From the NCBI GenBank assembly GCA_028281165.1, contig JANQKI010000172.1, positions 1-64,000 of the forward strand: a stretch of 64,000 nucleotides of DNA, in the 5' to 3' direction. The position numbers and the translations under genes are program-made. The notes beneath the pieces were generated by a model. That model worked only from the letters and a program-made list of their open reading frames with translations. It ran no database searches and was not told where the DNA came from. The stretch is from Opitutaceae bacterium (GTDB lineage: Bacteria; Verrucomicrobiota; Verrucomicrobiia; Opitutales; Opitutaceae). Below are positions 16,997 to 27,234 of this stretch, piece after piece; the first letter of the stretch is position 1; every line of letters begins with the position of its first letter.

Positions 16997-18628
16997 ATGT
17001 CTAATAGAATCGGTTTCTCCCTCCCTCCAGGATTTTCAGCTATTGCGGCGTCTCATCCTATTTTATCCTGTGTGGATGCGCATCAATGGGAAGGGAAGCT
17101 GCTCCGCGATGACGCATCCGTTTGGGCAGCTATGAAGGCTGTGGGAGAGAAACTAGGCCAAGCGATTCTTTTCGAGTATCGAATGAATCGATACAGGCCG
17201 GAAGCCCTACGCATTTTTGCTTTGATTGGAAAGGGCCACAACGGAGGGGATGCTTTGCTCGCTATCTCTGAGATGATCGATAGAGGAACAGTTGCCAATG
17301 TCGATTTGGCGATTGCGAGTTCCTTACCGGAGCTGAGGCCAAATACGATTAAAGCTCTAGACCATTTAAAGGAGAAACTGTCCGAGGAGGCGCTCACGGT
17401 TCTCTCTGCGAATCCGGACGAGTGGTCAGATTGGCTAAGAGAATTGCGTGATCTTCTGTCCGAAAACGACCACGATGTAGGTATTGATGGGTTGCTTGGC
17501 ATGCAATTTAAGCCTCCTTTGCGATCATATGTCCAAGAAGCTATTGAATATTTCAACGAAGCATCGCAAATCCGGTTGCGAGTGGCAGTCGATCTTCCAA
17601 GTGGAGTGGGGGATGAGTCGGATCTAGGAGCTCTGCAAGCCGATGCTACTTTTGCCACTGGCATTTGGAAGCAACCTCTTATTTCAAATCGAGAGAAAGT
17701 TGCTAGTATCCGCTATCTTGATATCGGTTTCTTTGATGACAATCCATCATCAGAAATACGCGTATTGATAGATGGAATACTAAATCCTCTACGGGAGAGA
17801 CGAGATTCTTTTGTCGATAAGAGAACTTATGGCCACCTAGCCATTCTGGCAGGCTCTAGGAGAATGCCGGGCGCTCTGGCCATGAGCGTGGATGCTGCTC
17901 TTCTGAGTGGTGTTGGATTGGTGACGGTATTCGCTCCTGAAAGCGTGGTATCGGTTTTGGCGGCAAGTCGTCCTGAAGCAATGTGGGTTCCGTGGCCTGA
18001 GACGCCTGACGGGGGATTGGCTTTGGAGGGCTTTTCGCTTTTGAGGGGTTGGGACAGAAAGGCGAACGCCTTGCTTCTTGGCCCCGGAATAGGTCTTGAG
18101 GCTGAAACCAGTACCTTAATCCAGGAAATCGTAAAAGAGTGGCGAGCAGGGGTTGTTGTAGACGCGGACGCTCTCCAACCAGAGGTACTGGCTGCTCTCC
18201 GAGACGGACCTAAGCAATCTTCGATTGTCACTCCTCATACGGGCGAATTCAGCCGCATCAGTGATTTGGCCTATGGTGCAATAACCGAATTAAGTCTCAA
18301 GGGCTTCTCAAAATCACATCAAGTTACGGTTGCGCTAAAGGGAGCCAATAGTCGCGTAAGCGATGGCGAGCATGTTTTTTTCAATACATCAGGAAATGGT
18401 GTTCTGGCTCGTGGGGGCAGCGGCGATATCCTCTCCGGCCTAGCGGCAGGCCTATTGGCTATGACGCCTGAGAACCCGACCGAAGTAGCTTGCATGGCGG
18501 CTTATTGGCATGGGAAAGCAGCTGACCTATTAGCATACGAAAGAGGTCAACACTCAGCGAAGGCAACCCAGGTGTGTGATTTTCTTTCGGTTGCGTTGGA
18601 GGAGGGAGATGTATGGGAAATAGTCTGA
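16997..18628 (+). CDS. nnr: Bifunctional NAD(P)H-hydrate epimerase / ADP-dependent dehydratase
   Basis: Nnr repairs damaged NADHX/NADPHX. The N-terminal ~245 residues are a YjeF_N epimerase domain and the rest a ribokinase-like dehydratase. The dehydratase looks intact: SIVTPHTGEFSRIS and the ADP-binding NTSGNGVLARGGSGDILSG (about residue 468). The epimerase has GKGHNGGDALL where the family usually has GxGNNGGDG, so one Asn and one Gly differ; epimerase activity is therefore less certain. The 543-residue length is normal. Its end overlaps the start of dprA by 16 bases. Confidence 0.93.
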   Translation: MSNRIGFSLPPGFSAIAASHPILSCVDAHQWEGKLLRDDASVWAAMKAVGEKLGQAILFEYRMNRYRPEALRIFALIGKGHNGGDALLAISEMIDRGTVANVDLAIASSLPELRPNTIKALDHLKEKLSEEALTVLSANPDEWSDWLRELRDLLSENDHDVGIDGLLGMQFKPPLRSYVQEAIEYFNEASQIRLRVAVDLPSGVGDESDLGALQADATFATGIWKQPLISNREKVASIRYLDIGFFDDNPSSEIRVLIDGILNPLRERRDSFVDKRTYGHLAILAGSRRMPGALAMSVDAALLSGVGLVTVFAPESVVSVLAASRPEAMWVPWPETPDGGLALEGFSLLRGWDRKANALLLGPGIGLEAETSTLIQEIVKEWRAGVVVDADALQPEVLAALRDGPKQSSIVTPHTGEFSRISDLAYGAITELSLKGFSKSHQVTVALKGANSRVSDGEHVFFNTSGNGVLARGGSGDILSGLAAGLLAMTPENPTEVACMAAYWHGKAADLLAYERGQHSAKATQVCDFLSVALEEGDVWEIV

Positions 18629-19755
18629 CACGCGAACAGGCGTTTTGGGTATTAAATGACTTGCCTGCGATTGGTCCTGTTTCGCTAAACCGCCTTCTTG
18701 GAGATTTCGCTGGCGATCCAGTGGCAATTCTGGGAGCTTCTCGTAATGAGCTTTTGAGGACAATTGGGGTTGGTGAGAAAATTGCTCAAACCATATTGGA
18801 TTGGGAAAGGCATTTCGATTTAGGGAAAGAAACAAGGAAGGCTGAAGCTTTAGGCGCTCGGTTTATTTCCAGGGAGAATGTAGATTACCCTCTTTTATTG
18901 AAGGAAATCCATGATCCTCCTATTGGATTGTATTGCCTAGGAAACTACGATGGAAACAAGTCAAGTATCGCCATTATCGGTAGTCGCAAAACGACTTTAT
19001 ATGGTCAGGGCATCGCCAGGGAATTCGGTCGAGAGCTTGCGGCTCGCGGCGTTTGCGTTGTGAGTGGACTGGCTCGTGGGATTGACACGATGGCTCACAA
19101 AGGAGCTCTGGAAATTGAAGATGGAGTAACCGTTGCCGTTTTGGGGAATGGTCTTGATATTGTCTATCCCCCAGAAAATATCGAACTCTATAAGAGGATT
19201 CAGACTAACGGCTGGATTGTATCCGAATTTCCATTCGGCCGAAAGGCTGATCGACAGACATTCCCTATGCGGAACCGCGTGATCAGCGGCATGTGCCAAG
19301 CTGTTCTGGTGGTCGAGTCTGACGAGAAAGGCGGCTCCTTGATAACCGCTAAGTTTGCTGGTGATCAAGGCAGGCTCGTATGCGCGATTCCAGGGCGTAT
19401 CGATCAGAGGACCAGCCGAGGCTGCAATCAGCTGATCCGCGATGGGGCTACATTGGTAACCTCTGTTGACGAATTGCTGGATGAGTTGAATTTCACAACG
19501 CGTTCACCGAAAGCCGAATTTCTCGAAGGTCCATCAATGGAAAGCGTCTATCGAACGGATTTATCTGATGAGGATGCTTTGGTCTTATCCTGTTTCGAGG
19601 GAGGCCAAGCCTTTGATGTCGATGTTCTTGCTAGCGAGTGCGGAAAATCAGTCCCCGAGCTGTCTGCTCAATTGATGATGCTTGAATTGAAGGGATGTCT
19701 TATTAAGAGACTTGATGGACGCTACGAAGCCGTATTCAGTGGACTGAGACAATAA
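18613..19755 (+). CDS. dprA: DNA-processing protein DprA
   Basis: DprA binds incoming single-stranded DNA in transformation and loads RecA. The 380-residue sequence has an N-terminal helix-hairpin-helix/SAM-like part (residues 1-75), then the Rossmann-like core with AIIGSRKTTLYGQGIA, SGLARGIDTMAHKGAL, LGNGLDIVYPPEN, PFGRKADRQTFPMRNRVISG and the GGSLITAKFAGDQGR segment. The last ~65 residues form a winged-helix DprA C-terminal domain. It overlaps nnr by 16 bases, so it is probably co-translated. Confidence 0.94.
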   Translation: MGNSLTREQAFWVLNDLPAIGPVSLNRLLGDFAGDPVAILGASRNELLRTIGVGEKIAQTILDWERHFDLGKETRKAEALGARFISRENVDYPLLLKEIHDPPIGLYCLGNYDGNKSSIAIIGSRKTTLYGQGIAREFGRELAARGVCVVSGLARGIDTMAHKGALEIEDGVTVAVLGNGLDIVYPPENIELYKRIQTNGWIVSEFPFGRKADRQTFPMRNRVISGMCQAVLVVESDEKGGSLITAKFAGDQGRLVCAIPGRIDQRTSRGCNQLIRDGATLVTSVDELLDELNFTTRSPKAEFLEGPSMESVYRTDLSDEDALVLSCFEGGQAFDVDVLASECGKSVPELSAQLMMLELKGCLIKRLDGRYEAVFSGLRQ

Positions 19756-19768
19756 GCTGACTTGGTGC

Positions 19769-19792
19769 AGCAATGATCTTAAGATCATTGCT
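19769..19792. terminator. Perfect 24-bp palindrome between convergent dprA and HIT genes
   Basis: AGCAATGATCTTAAGATCAT continues to a perfect palindrome of 24 bases, lying between two converging genes. It could fold on either transcript, which suggests a bidirectional terminator. There is no T-run after it on the plus strand, so an alternative is a protein-binding site. Confidence 0.4.
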
Positions 19793-19806
19793 ATGCTTGA
19801 TAACCC

Positions 19807-20154
19807 TCAACCTGGAGGCCAAGTCATCTGGCGTCCGGAAAGCAAGTGCACGTGCAGATGCGGCACGGCTTCGCCCCCTTCCGGACCATTATTGATGACC
19901 ACACGAAAGCCGTTTTCAAAGCCCAGTTTTTTGGCTACTTCGCCAACCGTGAGCATTAAATGGCCTAGGACCTCTCTATCATCTAAGGTTGCCTCGCCGA
20001 TACGGCGTATCAATTTTTTGGGGATAACAAGAAGGTGGTTTGGGGCTTGTGGATCAATGTCTCGAATTACGATACACACATCATCTTCGTGCTCGATGGT
20101 CGAGGGGATCTCTCGATCGATGATTTTTTGGAAGATGGTCTTTTCGTCGGACAT
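19807..20154 (-). CDS. HIT-family nucleotide-binding hydrolase
   Basis: A 115-residue histidine-triad protein of the Hint/HinT branch, which hydrolyses AMP-linked substrates such as adenosine phosphoramidates. The N-terminus TIFQKIIDREIPSTIEHEDD, the DIDPQAPNHLLVIPKK strand and the C-terminal triad HLHVHLLSGRQM are clear. It is last in a minus-strand group pabA/trpG-nrdR-unknown-HIT, 23 bases after the preceding gene. Confidence 0.94.
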   Translation of the reverse strand: MSDEKTIFQKIIDREIPSTIEHEDDVCIVIRDIDPQAPNHLLVIPKKLIRRIGEATLDDREVLGHLMLTVGEVAKKLGFENGFRVVINNGPEGGEAVPHLHVHLLSGRQMTWPPG

Positions 20155-20177
20155 TTTGGAAGCGGTTCGATTTTAGG

Positions 20178-20660
20178 CTAAAAAATGATGAGGGAAATTT
20201 TTGTCGATGGGCGGGTCCTTTGTTGGAAAAAAGACCGAGCGAAGTCGACCGCCTCTTGATATTCTGTCTTCCTTCGTTTCGACCAACGTTTTCCTTCGGG
20301 GCAGATGGCCTCTTTGAGACCGGTTAGAATGACGAGTCCTGAATTGAACTGGCAGGTAGCCTTGGCCGCTGAGAGAAGCTGAGCTCTAAGATCCAGCATC
20401 GAGTACACCTTCTTTTCTCGAGCAGCCTTGATTACAACAACATTGGATAAGTCTATCTCGCTTCCGATTTTTTTCCGTAGCTCCTTGGCCTTGCTAACGA
20501 AAGCTTCAGGCTTGGAGTTTTGATTTTCCGGAATAGCGGCATCGATCGATTCCTTTATCTGCTTCGCATAGTAAAGGTCTTCGCCGATGGTATTCGAGAA
20601 CAGCGAGCAAACAACCTGCAGCTTGGAAATCTCGAATGCCATCGGTGTAGACTTCATCAT
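20178..20660 (-). CDS. Unknown protein coupled to nrdR
   Basis: Not recognised. The 160-residue product is basic towards its C-terminus (KRWSKRRKTEYQEAVDFARSFFQQR) and has no signal peptide or membrane segment. Hydrophobic strands in the middle (SNVVVIKAA, SGLVILTGLKEAICPEG) suggest a soluble alpha/beta fold. Its ATG overlaps the nrdR stop codon (ATGA at 20657-20660), strong evidence of translational coupling with the repressor of ribonucleotide reductase. An in-frame second ATG follows immediately, so the start is secure within a codon or two. Confidence 0.7.
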   Translation of the reverse strand: MMKSTPMAFEISKLQVVCSLFSNTIGEDLYYAKQIKESIDAAIPENQNSKPEAFVSKAKELRKKIGSEIDLSNVVVIKAAREKKVYSMLDLRAQLLSAAKATCQFNSGLVILTGLKEAICPEGKRWSKRRKTEYQEAVDFARSFFQQRTRPSTKISLIIF

Positions 20661-21118
20661 ACAGTATGAGGCTGATTGAGAGCCCCGATTTCGTCGAGAA
20701 ATTCATCCAAGTTACTGAAATCTTTATAGACGCTGGCGAATCTAATGTAGGCTATGGCGTCGATATCCTTTAGTTTTTCGAGCAACATGTCGCCGATAGC
20801 CGACGAGGGCACTTCCGCTCCGTATTCATTTTCCAATTCATCGATCATGTCCTCGACCAGCATGTTTACTTGTTCCGCATCCACCGGTCGTTTTTGGCAG
20901 GCTCGTCTGAGACTATTAACAATCTTGGCTTTGTCGAAATCCTCTCGGCGACCGTCTCGTTTCGTTACGTAAAGACAATCGCGCAGGATTTGCTCATTGG
21001 TCGTGAAACGGTGGGAGCAATTCAAGCACTCGCGACGACGACGAATCGTGGTACCTTCCTTACTGATTCGCGAGTCGATAACCTTATCGAGCGTTGATGC
21101 GCACTTCGGGCACCTCAT
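20657..21118 (-). CDS. nrdR: Transcriptional repressor NrdR
   Basis: NrdR is a zinc-ribbon, ATP-cone repressor that shuts down ribonucleotide reductase genes when dATP is high. The 153-residue protein starts with the rubredoxin-like ribbon (MRCPKCASTLDKVIDSR, and CLNCSHRFTT as second knuckle). The ATP-cone follows (VTKRDGRREDFDKAKIVNSL through YIRFASVYKDF). Length and domain order are standard. It lies 6 bases after the pabA/trpG-like gene. No ribonucleotide reductase gene is in the window. Confidence 0.96.
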   Translation of the reverse strand: MRCPKCASTLDKVIDSRISKEGTTIRRRRECLNCSHRFTTNEQILRDCLYVTKRDGRREDFDKAKIVNSLRRACQKRPVDAEQVNMLVEDMIDELENEYGAEVPSSAIGDMLLEKLKDIDAIAYIRFASVYKDFSNLDEFLDEIGALNQPHTV

Positions 21119-21124
21119 TGTGCC

Positions 21125-21688
21125 CTAGAGATAGAGGAAGTTTTTCAAAATTTCCATCCCGTTTTCCGTGGCAATGGATTCTGGGTGAAACTGGACTCCC
21201 CAGATAGGAAGGTTTCGGTGGCGAATCCCCATTATCTCTCCCTCCTTGGTCTCAGCCGTTATTTCAAGGCAGTCTGGAAAACTTTCTCTTTCGATGATCA
21301 GCGAGTGGTAGCGCGTGGCTTCGAAGGTCTTGGGCAGTCCTTGGAAGAGATCTTCGCCATTGTTTTCGATGTTTGACAGTTTTCCATGCATCAGGCGATC
21401 GGCCCTGATGACCTTTCCACCAAAGCTCTGTCCGATTGCCTGATGGCCCAGGCAGACTCCGAGAATAGGCTTTTGCCCAGCAAGGGCATCAATTAGTTCA
21501 AGGCTAATTCCAGCTTCGTTCGGGGTGCAAGGGCCAGGAGAGATTAAGATGCGCTCCGGATTGAGAGCTCTCGCATCCTTCACGGTAATTTGGTCATTGC
21601 GAACTACGCGCTGATTCACACCTAACTCGCCAAAGTATTGGACGAGATTGAAGGTAAACGAATCGTAGTTGTCGATGACGAGCAGCAT
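21125..21688 (-). CDS. Anthranilate / aminodeoxychorismate synthase glutamine amidotransferase
   Basis: A 187-residue class I amidotransferase supplying ammonia for anthranilate (tryptophan) or aminodeoxychorismate (folate) synthesis. Start [19 protein letters not shown], oxyanion segment [14 protein letters not shown], nucleophile elbow [24 protein letters not shown], and the catalytic [14 protein letters not shown] are all present. trpG and pabA products cannot be separated from sequence alone. The chorismate-binding partner gene is not adjacent. It heads the minus-strand operon; the divergent tgt gene starts 161 bases away, so both promoters lie between. Confidence 0.93.
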   Translation of the reverse strand: MLLVIDNYDSFTFNLVQYFGELGVNQRVVRNDQITVKDARALNPERILISPGPCTPNEAGISLELIDALAGQKPILGVCLGHQAIGQSFGGKVIRADRLMHGKLSNIENNGEDLFQGLPKTFEATRYHSLIIERESFPDCLEITAETKEGEIMGIRHRNLPIWGVQFHPESIATENGMEILKNFLYL

Positions 21689-21849
21689 GATTGGCGGAGA
21701 AAAGGGAGGATTTCGTTCCTCGTCAATTGCTTTGGTGAGGCTAGATTTACGCAGATTTTCCCAAGAAGGAGGGATTTGCCGATTGGATCTGTTCGGCTAG
21801 TTTGTCGCTTGCCTCTGATAGGACCACTTCTCAGCTTTGCCGATCTAGG

Positions 21850-22992
21850 ATGAGCGAGCACTTTCACATACTTGCTGAAGACCCCAATTGCGATGCGCGG
21901 CGAGGTCGTTTGCTAACAGAGCATGGATCTATAGAAACGCCGATTTTCATGCCTGTCGGAACTCAAGGAACGGTTAAAGGGCTTACCCCGCAACAACTCC
22001 ACGAAATCGGAGCTCAGATTATTTTGGGGAACACCTATCATTTGAACCTCCGTCCAGGTTCGAATCTTATAAATGATGCCGGAGGACTGCATCGATTCAT
22101 GGCTTGGGAAAAACCTATATTAACGGATAGTGGCGGATTTCAGGCCTTCAGTTTGGCCAAGCTCAGCAAGATAACGGACGAAGGCATTTCGTTTCAGTCT
22201 CACCTGGATGGCGCGAAAGTCTTTCTAGGCCCTAGAGAGGTCGTTGAGATTCAAGCCAAGTTAGGTTCCGACATTGCAATGGTTATCGACGAATGCCCGC
22301 CTTGGCCTTGCGAAAAGGACGATTGCTTGAGAGCAGTGGAGAGAACTTCTATTTGGGCCCGAGAATGCAAGGAAACTGCCGGAGAAATGGGATTTTTGGA
22401 CTCTGGTCGCCACCTTTTCGCCATCGTTCAGGGATCTTCGTTTGAGGACCTTCGTCGTCATTCTGCTCAAACTCTAAGCCAACTTGATTTTCCGGGTTAT
22501 GCCATAGGTGGCGTTAGTGTTGGAGAACCGGAAGAAGAAATGCTGCATCAAATTTCCGTTTCAGTGCCATTTCTGCCGAAGAACAGACCTCGCTACACAA
22601 TGGGCCTGGGCACTCCGCCACAGATGCTCAAGATGATCGGCTTGGGTGTGGATATGTTCGATTGCGTACTGCCTTCGCGTGTCGCTCGCAACGGAGCGTT
22701 CTTCACGCGTGATGGAATGAAAAATATTCGAAACGCCCACTATGCTGAAGATCACCGGTCGCTGATGGATGATTTGGAAAATTACACCAACCGGCATTTC
22801 TCCCGAGCCTATCTGCGGCATCTGATATTATCAAAGGAGATGCTCGGTTGTACCCTTCTGACTATCCATAATCTTTCGTTCTATTTAAATTTGATGGAAG
22901 AGTGTCGAAAACAAATCGAAGCTGGTAATTTCCGAAGTTGGAGCGAGAGTTGGATAAAAAGATACGAAGATGGTAGCGAAGCGCATAGCTAA
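21850..22992 (+). CDS. tgt: Queuine tRNA-ribosyltransferase
   Basis: Tgt exchanges guanine-34 for the queuosine precursor preQ1 in GU(N) anticodon tRNAs. ATG 21850 gives the canonical MSEHFHILAEDPNCDARRGRL; an upstream in-frame ATG at 21802 adds unrelated residues. The 380-residue TIM-barrel protein has the catalytic Asp in LTDSGGFQAFSL, the substrate Asp in MVIDECPPWP, the GGVSVGEPEEEM loop and the second catalytic Asp in DMFDCVLPSRVARNG. The zinc site is CxLxxxx-like, as YLRHLILSKEMLGCTLLTIHN. One of the usual three zinc cysteines (CSCxxC) is not evident. Confidence 0.94.
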   Translation: MSEHFHILAEDPNCDARRGRLLTEHGSIETPIFMPVGTQGTVKGLTPQQLHEIGAQIILGNTYHLNLRPGSNLINDAGGLHRFMAWEKPILTDSGGFQAFSLAKLSKITDEGISFQSHLDGAKVFLGPREVVEIQAKLGSDIAMVIDECPPWPCEKDDCLRAVERTSIWARECKETAGEMGFLDSGRHLFAIVQGSSFEDLRRHSAQTLSQLDFPGYAIGGVSVGEPEEEMLHQISVSVPFLPKNRPRYTMGLGTPPQMLKMIGLGVDMFDCVLPSRVARNGAFFTRDGMKNIRNAHYAEDHRSLMDDLENYTNRHFSRAYLRHLILSKEMLGCTLLTIHNLSFYLNLMEECRKQIEAGNFRSWSESWIKRYEDGSEAHS

Positions 22993-23062
22993 AGGTTTCT
23001 CTCGGCATTTTCTCGCTAGTTTAAACGTGCAATTCGGAGGTAGATTAATTTGGTAAGTCGAT

Positions 23063-23995
23063 ATGCGCGTGCTTGTTACAGGTGGAGCGGGTTTTCTGGG
23101 AAGTCATTTGTGCGATCGTTTGTTGGAGGAGCGTGATGAAGTTATCTGTCTCGATAATCTGTTTACCGGACGAAAGAAGAACATCGCCCATCTTTTTGAT
23201 AACCCATATTTTGAGTTCGTTCGTCACGATGTGATCGATCCTTTCAAGGCCGAGGTTGATCAAATCTACAATCTAGCCTGCCCCGCCTCGCCTCCGCATT
23301 ATCAATGCAATCCTATTAAGACGACCAAGACCTCTGTGATGGGAGCTATAAACTGTCTTGGGCTAGCGAAACGCGTGAAAGCTCGAATCTTTCAGGCTTC
23401 CACCTCTGAAGTTTATGGGGATCCTTTGGAGCATCCGCAGAAAGAGGAGTACAGAGGGCATGTGAACCCGATCGGATTGCGAGCGTGTTACGATGAAGGA
23501 AAGCGGTGCGCGGAGACCTTATTCTTTGACTATCATCGTCAGAACGGAGTGGAGATTCGCATCGTTCGCATTTTTAACACCTATGGTCCTCGCATGTTGG
23601 CCGATGATGGTCGTGTAGTATCCAATTTTATTGTGCAGGCGCTACGTGGTGATGATATTACCATCTATGGGAACGGCGAGCAGACTCGTTCGTTCTGTTA
23701 CTACACCGATCTAATTGATGGCTTCCTGAGGCTCATGAACCAGGATGGAATCACGGGTCCAGTGAACATCGGTAATCCCGGAGAATTCTCCATGAGCGAG
23801 CTAGCAGAGATTATACTGAGGCTTACTAGATCCAAATCTAAGATTACCTATCAGCCCCTTCCAGCTGACGATCCGATTCAAAGAAAGCCGGATATCTCGC
23901 TAGCCAAAGAGAAACTCGAATGGGAACCCAAAGTACCCCTTGAAGAGGGTCTTAAAGAGACTATCGCCTATTTTAAGTCTGAATTGGGTCTTTGA
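23063..23995 (+). CDS. UDP-glucuronate decarboxylase (UDP-xylose synthase)
   Basis: This NAD-dependent extended SDR converts UDP-glucuronate to UDP-xylose for glycan synthesis. The 310-residue product starts with the Rossmann motif [12 protein letters not shown]. It has the [17 protein letters not shown] segment diagnostic of the UXS group, [14 protein letters not shown], and the catalytic YDEGKR (YxxxK), then NTYGPRM. It precedes secA by 113 bases containing inverted repeats but no clear terminator. The glycosyltransferases 6 kb downstream could use its product; that link is speculative. Confidence 0.92.
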   Translation: MRVLVTGGAGFLGSHLCDRLLEERDEVICLDNLFTGRKKNIAHLFDNPYFEFVRHDVIDPFKAEVDQIYNLACPASPPHYQCNPIKTTKTSVMGAINCLGLAKRVKARIFQASTSEVYGDPLEHPQKEEYRGHVNPIGLRACYDEGKRCAETLFFDYHRQNGVEIRIVRIFNTYGPRMLADDGRVVSNFIVQALRGDDITIYGNGEQTRSFCYYTDLIDGFLRLMNQDGITGPVNIGNPGEFSMSELAEIILRLTRSKSKITYQPLPADDPIQRKPDISLAKEKLEWEPKVPLEEGLKETIAYFKSELGL

Positions 23996-24108
23996 GATCA
24001 TTCGCAACCATGTCAGGCTTTTAGTTGCGAAGCCTTGGCAAGAACCTTTTCATTGCATGCTTGTCCGCATTCCGCTAGCTGGGCAGGCTTTTATTTAGAA
24101 TCAACAAG

Positions 24109-27036
24109 ATGCTTTCCTTTTTCTTCAAGAAATTCGCCGGTCGTTCCAATCGCAAGTGGCTGAAATCCTGCGATCCAATCGTTGCGAAAATCAATGAATG
24201 GGATGATTCCTATAAATCGCTTAGCGACGAAGAGCTCAAATCGCACACCGGAAAGTTTCGCGAGCGCTTTAAGAATGGCGAAACTCTGGATGATCTGCTT
24301 CCTGAAGCCTTTGCCACGGTAAAGAATGCAGCTCGGCGGCTGCTTGGCAGTAAAGTGACGGTTGTGGGCCAAGAACTCGAGTGGGATATGGTTCACTATG
24401 ATGTGCAACTGATTGGGGGCCTTGCTTTGCATCAAGGGCGTATTGCGGAAATGGCGACAGGTGAGGGCAAGACTTTGGTTGCTACGCTTCCGCTCTATTT
24501 GAATTCACTGGCTTCGCGCAATACTCAGCTGGTGACCGTCAACGAATATCTCGCGCAACGCGACTCCGAGTGGATGGGCCATGTTTACAAGTTCCTAGGG
24601 CTAACGGTCGGTTGTATCAAGAATCAGCAACCGCCGGATTTGAAGCGCGCTATGTATGGCTGCGACATTACGTATGGGACGGCATCCGAGTTCGGTTTCG
24701 ACTACCTGCGCGATAATGGAATGGCTCACAGCAAAGAAGAGCAGGTCCAGCGTGATCATTTTTTCATCATCATAGATGAGGTAGACTCTATTCTGGTTGA
24801 TGAGGCTCGTACGCCTCTCATCATTTCAGGCCCGGCTCCTATACAACGGGAGCAGCCCTACACAAAGATGAAACCTGGTATCCAAAGACTGGTTTCAAAA
24901 CAAAACAAGCTCTGCAATGGTCTAATTGGCGAGGCCAAAAGCTCTTTGGATAATGGAAATGACGATACTTGGGAAGCGGGTCTAAAGATGCTTCAAGTAA
25001 AGCTGGGCATGCCGAAGAACAAGCAGTTGCTGCGCATTATCGAAAATGGGGAGCATCGCAAGCTACTCGATAAGGTCGATCTCGAGATGCACAGTGACAT
25101 GAACAAAGAAAAGCTCTTTGATTTAAAAGAGGACCTTTTCTATGTTATTGACGAAAAGCAGCGCCAGGCCGATCTAACGGAAAAGGGGCGAATGGATTTA
25201 AGCCCCGACAATCCTGATGGTTTCACGCTTCCCGATCTAGCGACTCGATTTAGTCAGTTGGATAGGGACGATTCTCTGAGCCAGGAGGAGAAAGACGCGA
25301 TCAAGCTAAAGGAGCAAGAAAAGTCCGAGGTCATTGGTGAAGATATTCACGCCGTTAGCCAGTTGCTTCGGGCCTACGCTTTGTACGAGCGCGACGTGGA
25401 GTACGTTGTACAAGAGGGCAAAGTGGTCATTGTCGATGAAAACACTGGTCGAATCATGCCAGGAAGACGCTGGGGGGATGGCCTACACCAGGCGGTGGAA
25501 GCGAAGGAAGCAGTCACCATCGAAAGAGAGTCTCGTACTTACGCAACCATTACAGTCCAGAATTATTTTCGCATGTACGAGAAACTCTCTGGCATGACGG
25601 GCACGGCCGAAACGGAAGCCATGGAATTCAAGGATATCTACAGTCTTGGAGTGGCAATCATCCCGACAAATAAGCCGAACATCCGGTTTGATGAGAATGA
25701 TGTGATTTTCAAAACACGTCGTGAAAAGTACAATGCGGTTTTAGATGATCTCGAAGAAGCCCATAAAAAAGGGCAACCCGTTCTGGTTGGCACGGTTTCG
25801 GTCGACGCTTCCGAGGTTTTGAGCCGTATGCTTCGTCGAAGGAACATTCCGCATAATGTACTGAACGCTAAATACCATCAGCAAGAAGCCGAGATTGTAA
25901 CTCGCGCAGGTATCCGCGGAGCGGTTACGATCGCCACCAATATGGCGGGTCGTGGAACTGACATCAAGCTGGGAGATGGCGTTAAGGATTCCGGAGGACT
26001 GCTTGTATTGGGAACGGAACGACACGAATCCCGACGAATCGACAGACAGCTCAGGGGTCGTTGTTCACGCCAAGGCGATCCAGGTCGAACGAAGTTCTTT
26101 ATTTCTCTCGAAGATGATCTGATGCGTCTTTTTGCGAACTCCACGATGGTGTCGAAGATTTTTCAGAGTTCCGTTGAAGAAGGCGAGCCGATGGAGCATC
26201 CGCTGCTAAACCGCTCGATTGAAACCGCTCAAAAACGGGTGGAGCAGCAGAACTACTCCATTCGCAAGCGCCTTTTGCAGTACGATGATGTTTTAAACAA
26301 GCAGCGTGAAATCATCTACGGCATCCGAAATGAGGCTCTGCACAGCGAGACGCCTCACGAAACGATATTCGAATTGATTGAGGAGGAAATTGTCGAACGT
26401 ATTGAGAATTTGGATAATTCTGAAACGGCTTTAGAGGCTTTTGTAACCTGGTCGAATTCCCACTTTCCTATTGGCCTCAAGATCGAGGACCTTCAGGAAA
26501 AGCAAACCGAGGATATGCTGGATGTCGTTCTCAATAAAGTTCGCGAGGCGTATCGCATCAAGAAAACCGCAGAAAACGAAGAAGCTTTGCTACACCTCGA
26601 GCGGTTCGTACTGCTTAGCGCGATCGATGGTCGTTGGCAGGAGCACCTTACGGAAATGGAAGATCTTCGTCGAAGTGTCAGCCTTCGTAGTTATGGGCAG
26701 AAGGATCCTCTCAATGAGTATAAGAATGAAGCGTATACTTATTTCCAGGAGCTGATTAGCAACATTCGCACTCAGATCTGCTCTCGGCTTTTCCGTACCG
26801 CTACTAACTTAGTGGCTATTGAAAACGTGAAGAGCATGCTTGCACAGCAAGCTATCGCCCAAGGGCCAGGGTCTACTCCCAGTTTGTCTTTCTCAGGCGC
26901 GCCTTCTCAATCAGAGCAAAAAAGCTCGGTTCAGTTGCCAAAAGTAGCCGTAAAACGCGCTACTCCAAAAGTGGGTCGAAATGATCCTTGCCCTTGTGGA
27001 AGCGGCAAAAAGTTCAAAAAGTGCTGCGGACAGTGA
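24109..27036 (+). CDS. secA: Preprotein translocase ATPase SecA
   Basis: SecA drives preproteins through SecYEG with ATP hydrolysis. The 975-residue sequence has Walker [15 protein letters not shown] (about residues 115-128), Walker [20 protein letters not shown], helicase motifs [15 protein letters not shown] and [13 protein letters not shown], and the SecB/zinc-binding tail [13 protein letters not shown] at the very end. An insertion of about 100 residues between the two halves of the nucleotide-binding region (around 250-395, rich in Lys/Asp/Glu) makes it longer than E. coli SecA (901). Similar inserts occur in Bacteroidota and Verrucomicrobiota. Confidence 0.97.
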   Translation: MLSFFFKKFAGRSNRKWLKSCDPIVAKINEWDDSYKSLSDEELKSHTGKFRERFKNGETLDDLLPEAFATVKNAARRLLGSKVTVVGQELEWDMVHYDVQLIGGLALHQGRIAEMATGEGKTLVATLPLYLNSLASRNTQLVTVNEYLAQRDSEWMGHVYKFLGLTVGCIKNQQPPDLKRAMYGCDITYGTASEFGFDYLRDNGMAHSKEEQVQRDHFFIIIDEVDSILVDEARTPLIISGPAPIQREQPYTKMKPGIQRLVSKQNKLCNGLIGEAKSSLDNGNDDTWEAGLKMLQVKLGMPKNKQLLRIIENGEHRKLLDKVDLEMHSDMNKEKLFDLKEDLFYVIDEKQRQADLTEKGRMDLSPDNPDGFTLPDLATRFSQLDRDDSLSQEEKDAIKLKEQEKSEVIGEDIHAVSQLLRAYALYERDVEYVVQEGKVVIVDENTGRIMPGRRWGDGLHQAVEAKEAVTIERESRTYATITVQNYFRMYEKLSGMTGTAETEAMEFKDIYSLGVAIIPTNKPNIRFDENDVIFKTRREKYNAVLDDLEEAHKKGQPVLVGTVSVDASEVLSRMLRRRNIPHNVLNAKYHQQEAEIVTRAGIRGAVTIATNMAGRGTDIKLGDGVKDSGGLLVLGTERHESRRIDRQLRGRCSRQGDPGRTKFFISLEDDLMRLFANSTMVSKIFQSSVEEGEPMEHPLLNRSIETAQKRVEQQNYSIRKRLLQYDDVLNKQREIIYGIRNEALHSETPHETIFELIEEEIVERIENLDNSETALEAFVTWSNSHFPIGLKIEDLQEKQTEDMLDVVLNKVREAYRIKKTAENEEALLHLERFVLLSAIDGRWQEHLTEMEDLRRSVSLRSYGQKDPLNEYKNEAYTYFQELISNIRTQICSRLFRTATNLVAIENVKSMLAQQAIAQGPGSTPSLSFSGAPSQSEQKSSVQLPKVAVKRATPKVGRNDPCPCGSGKKFKKCCGQ

Positions 27037-27120
27037 GTTTTCTGAAAAAATTCACGTGATTTAACGGATTCTGCGCGTATAACGTAGAAATATCGTTCAT
27101 CCAAAACGAAGCGAATTTCG

Positions 27121-27126
27121 TATAAT
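27121..27126 (+). promoter_or_regulatory. Possible -10 element upstream of the exported repeat-protein pair
   Basis: A perfect TATAAT lies about 110 bases before the start of the following gene in the 198-base gap after secA. The best -35 candidate, TTCATC at 27096, matches the consensus in only three positions with a 19-base spacer, so the call is weak. Confidence 0.3.
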
Positions 27127-27234
27127 TACTACAAGCTCGATGATTGTCACTGCTATTTCACGGATTGGTTCTTGTCCTCATTGGACCTTTCTACCTAAAC
27201 TTTCGCCTTTGTTGCCCAACCAATTATAACCGCT

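Noticed and set aside
22058-22067. GGTTCGAATC, resembling a tRNA T-loop
   Set aside because: It lies within the tgt coding sequence, and no acceptor or anticodon stem can be built around it.
24001-24035. A terminator after the UDP-glucuronate decarboxylase gene
   Set aside because: TTCGCAAC/GTTGCGAA and AGGCTT/AAGCCT can pair, but the stems compete with each other and no T-run follows.
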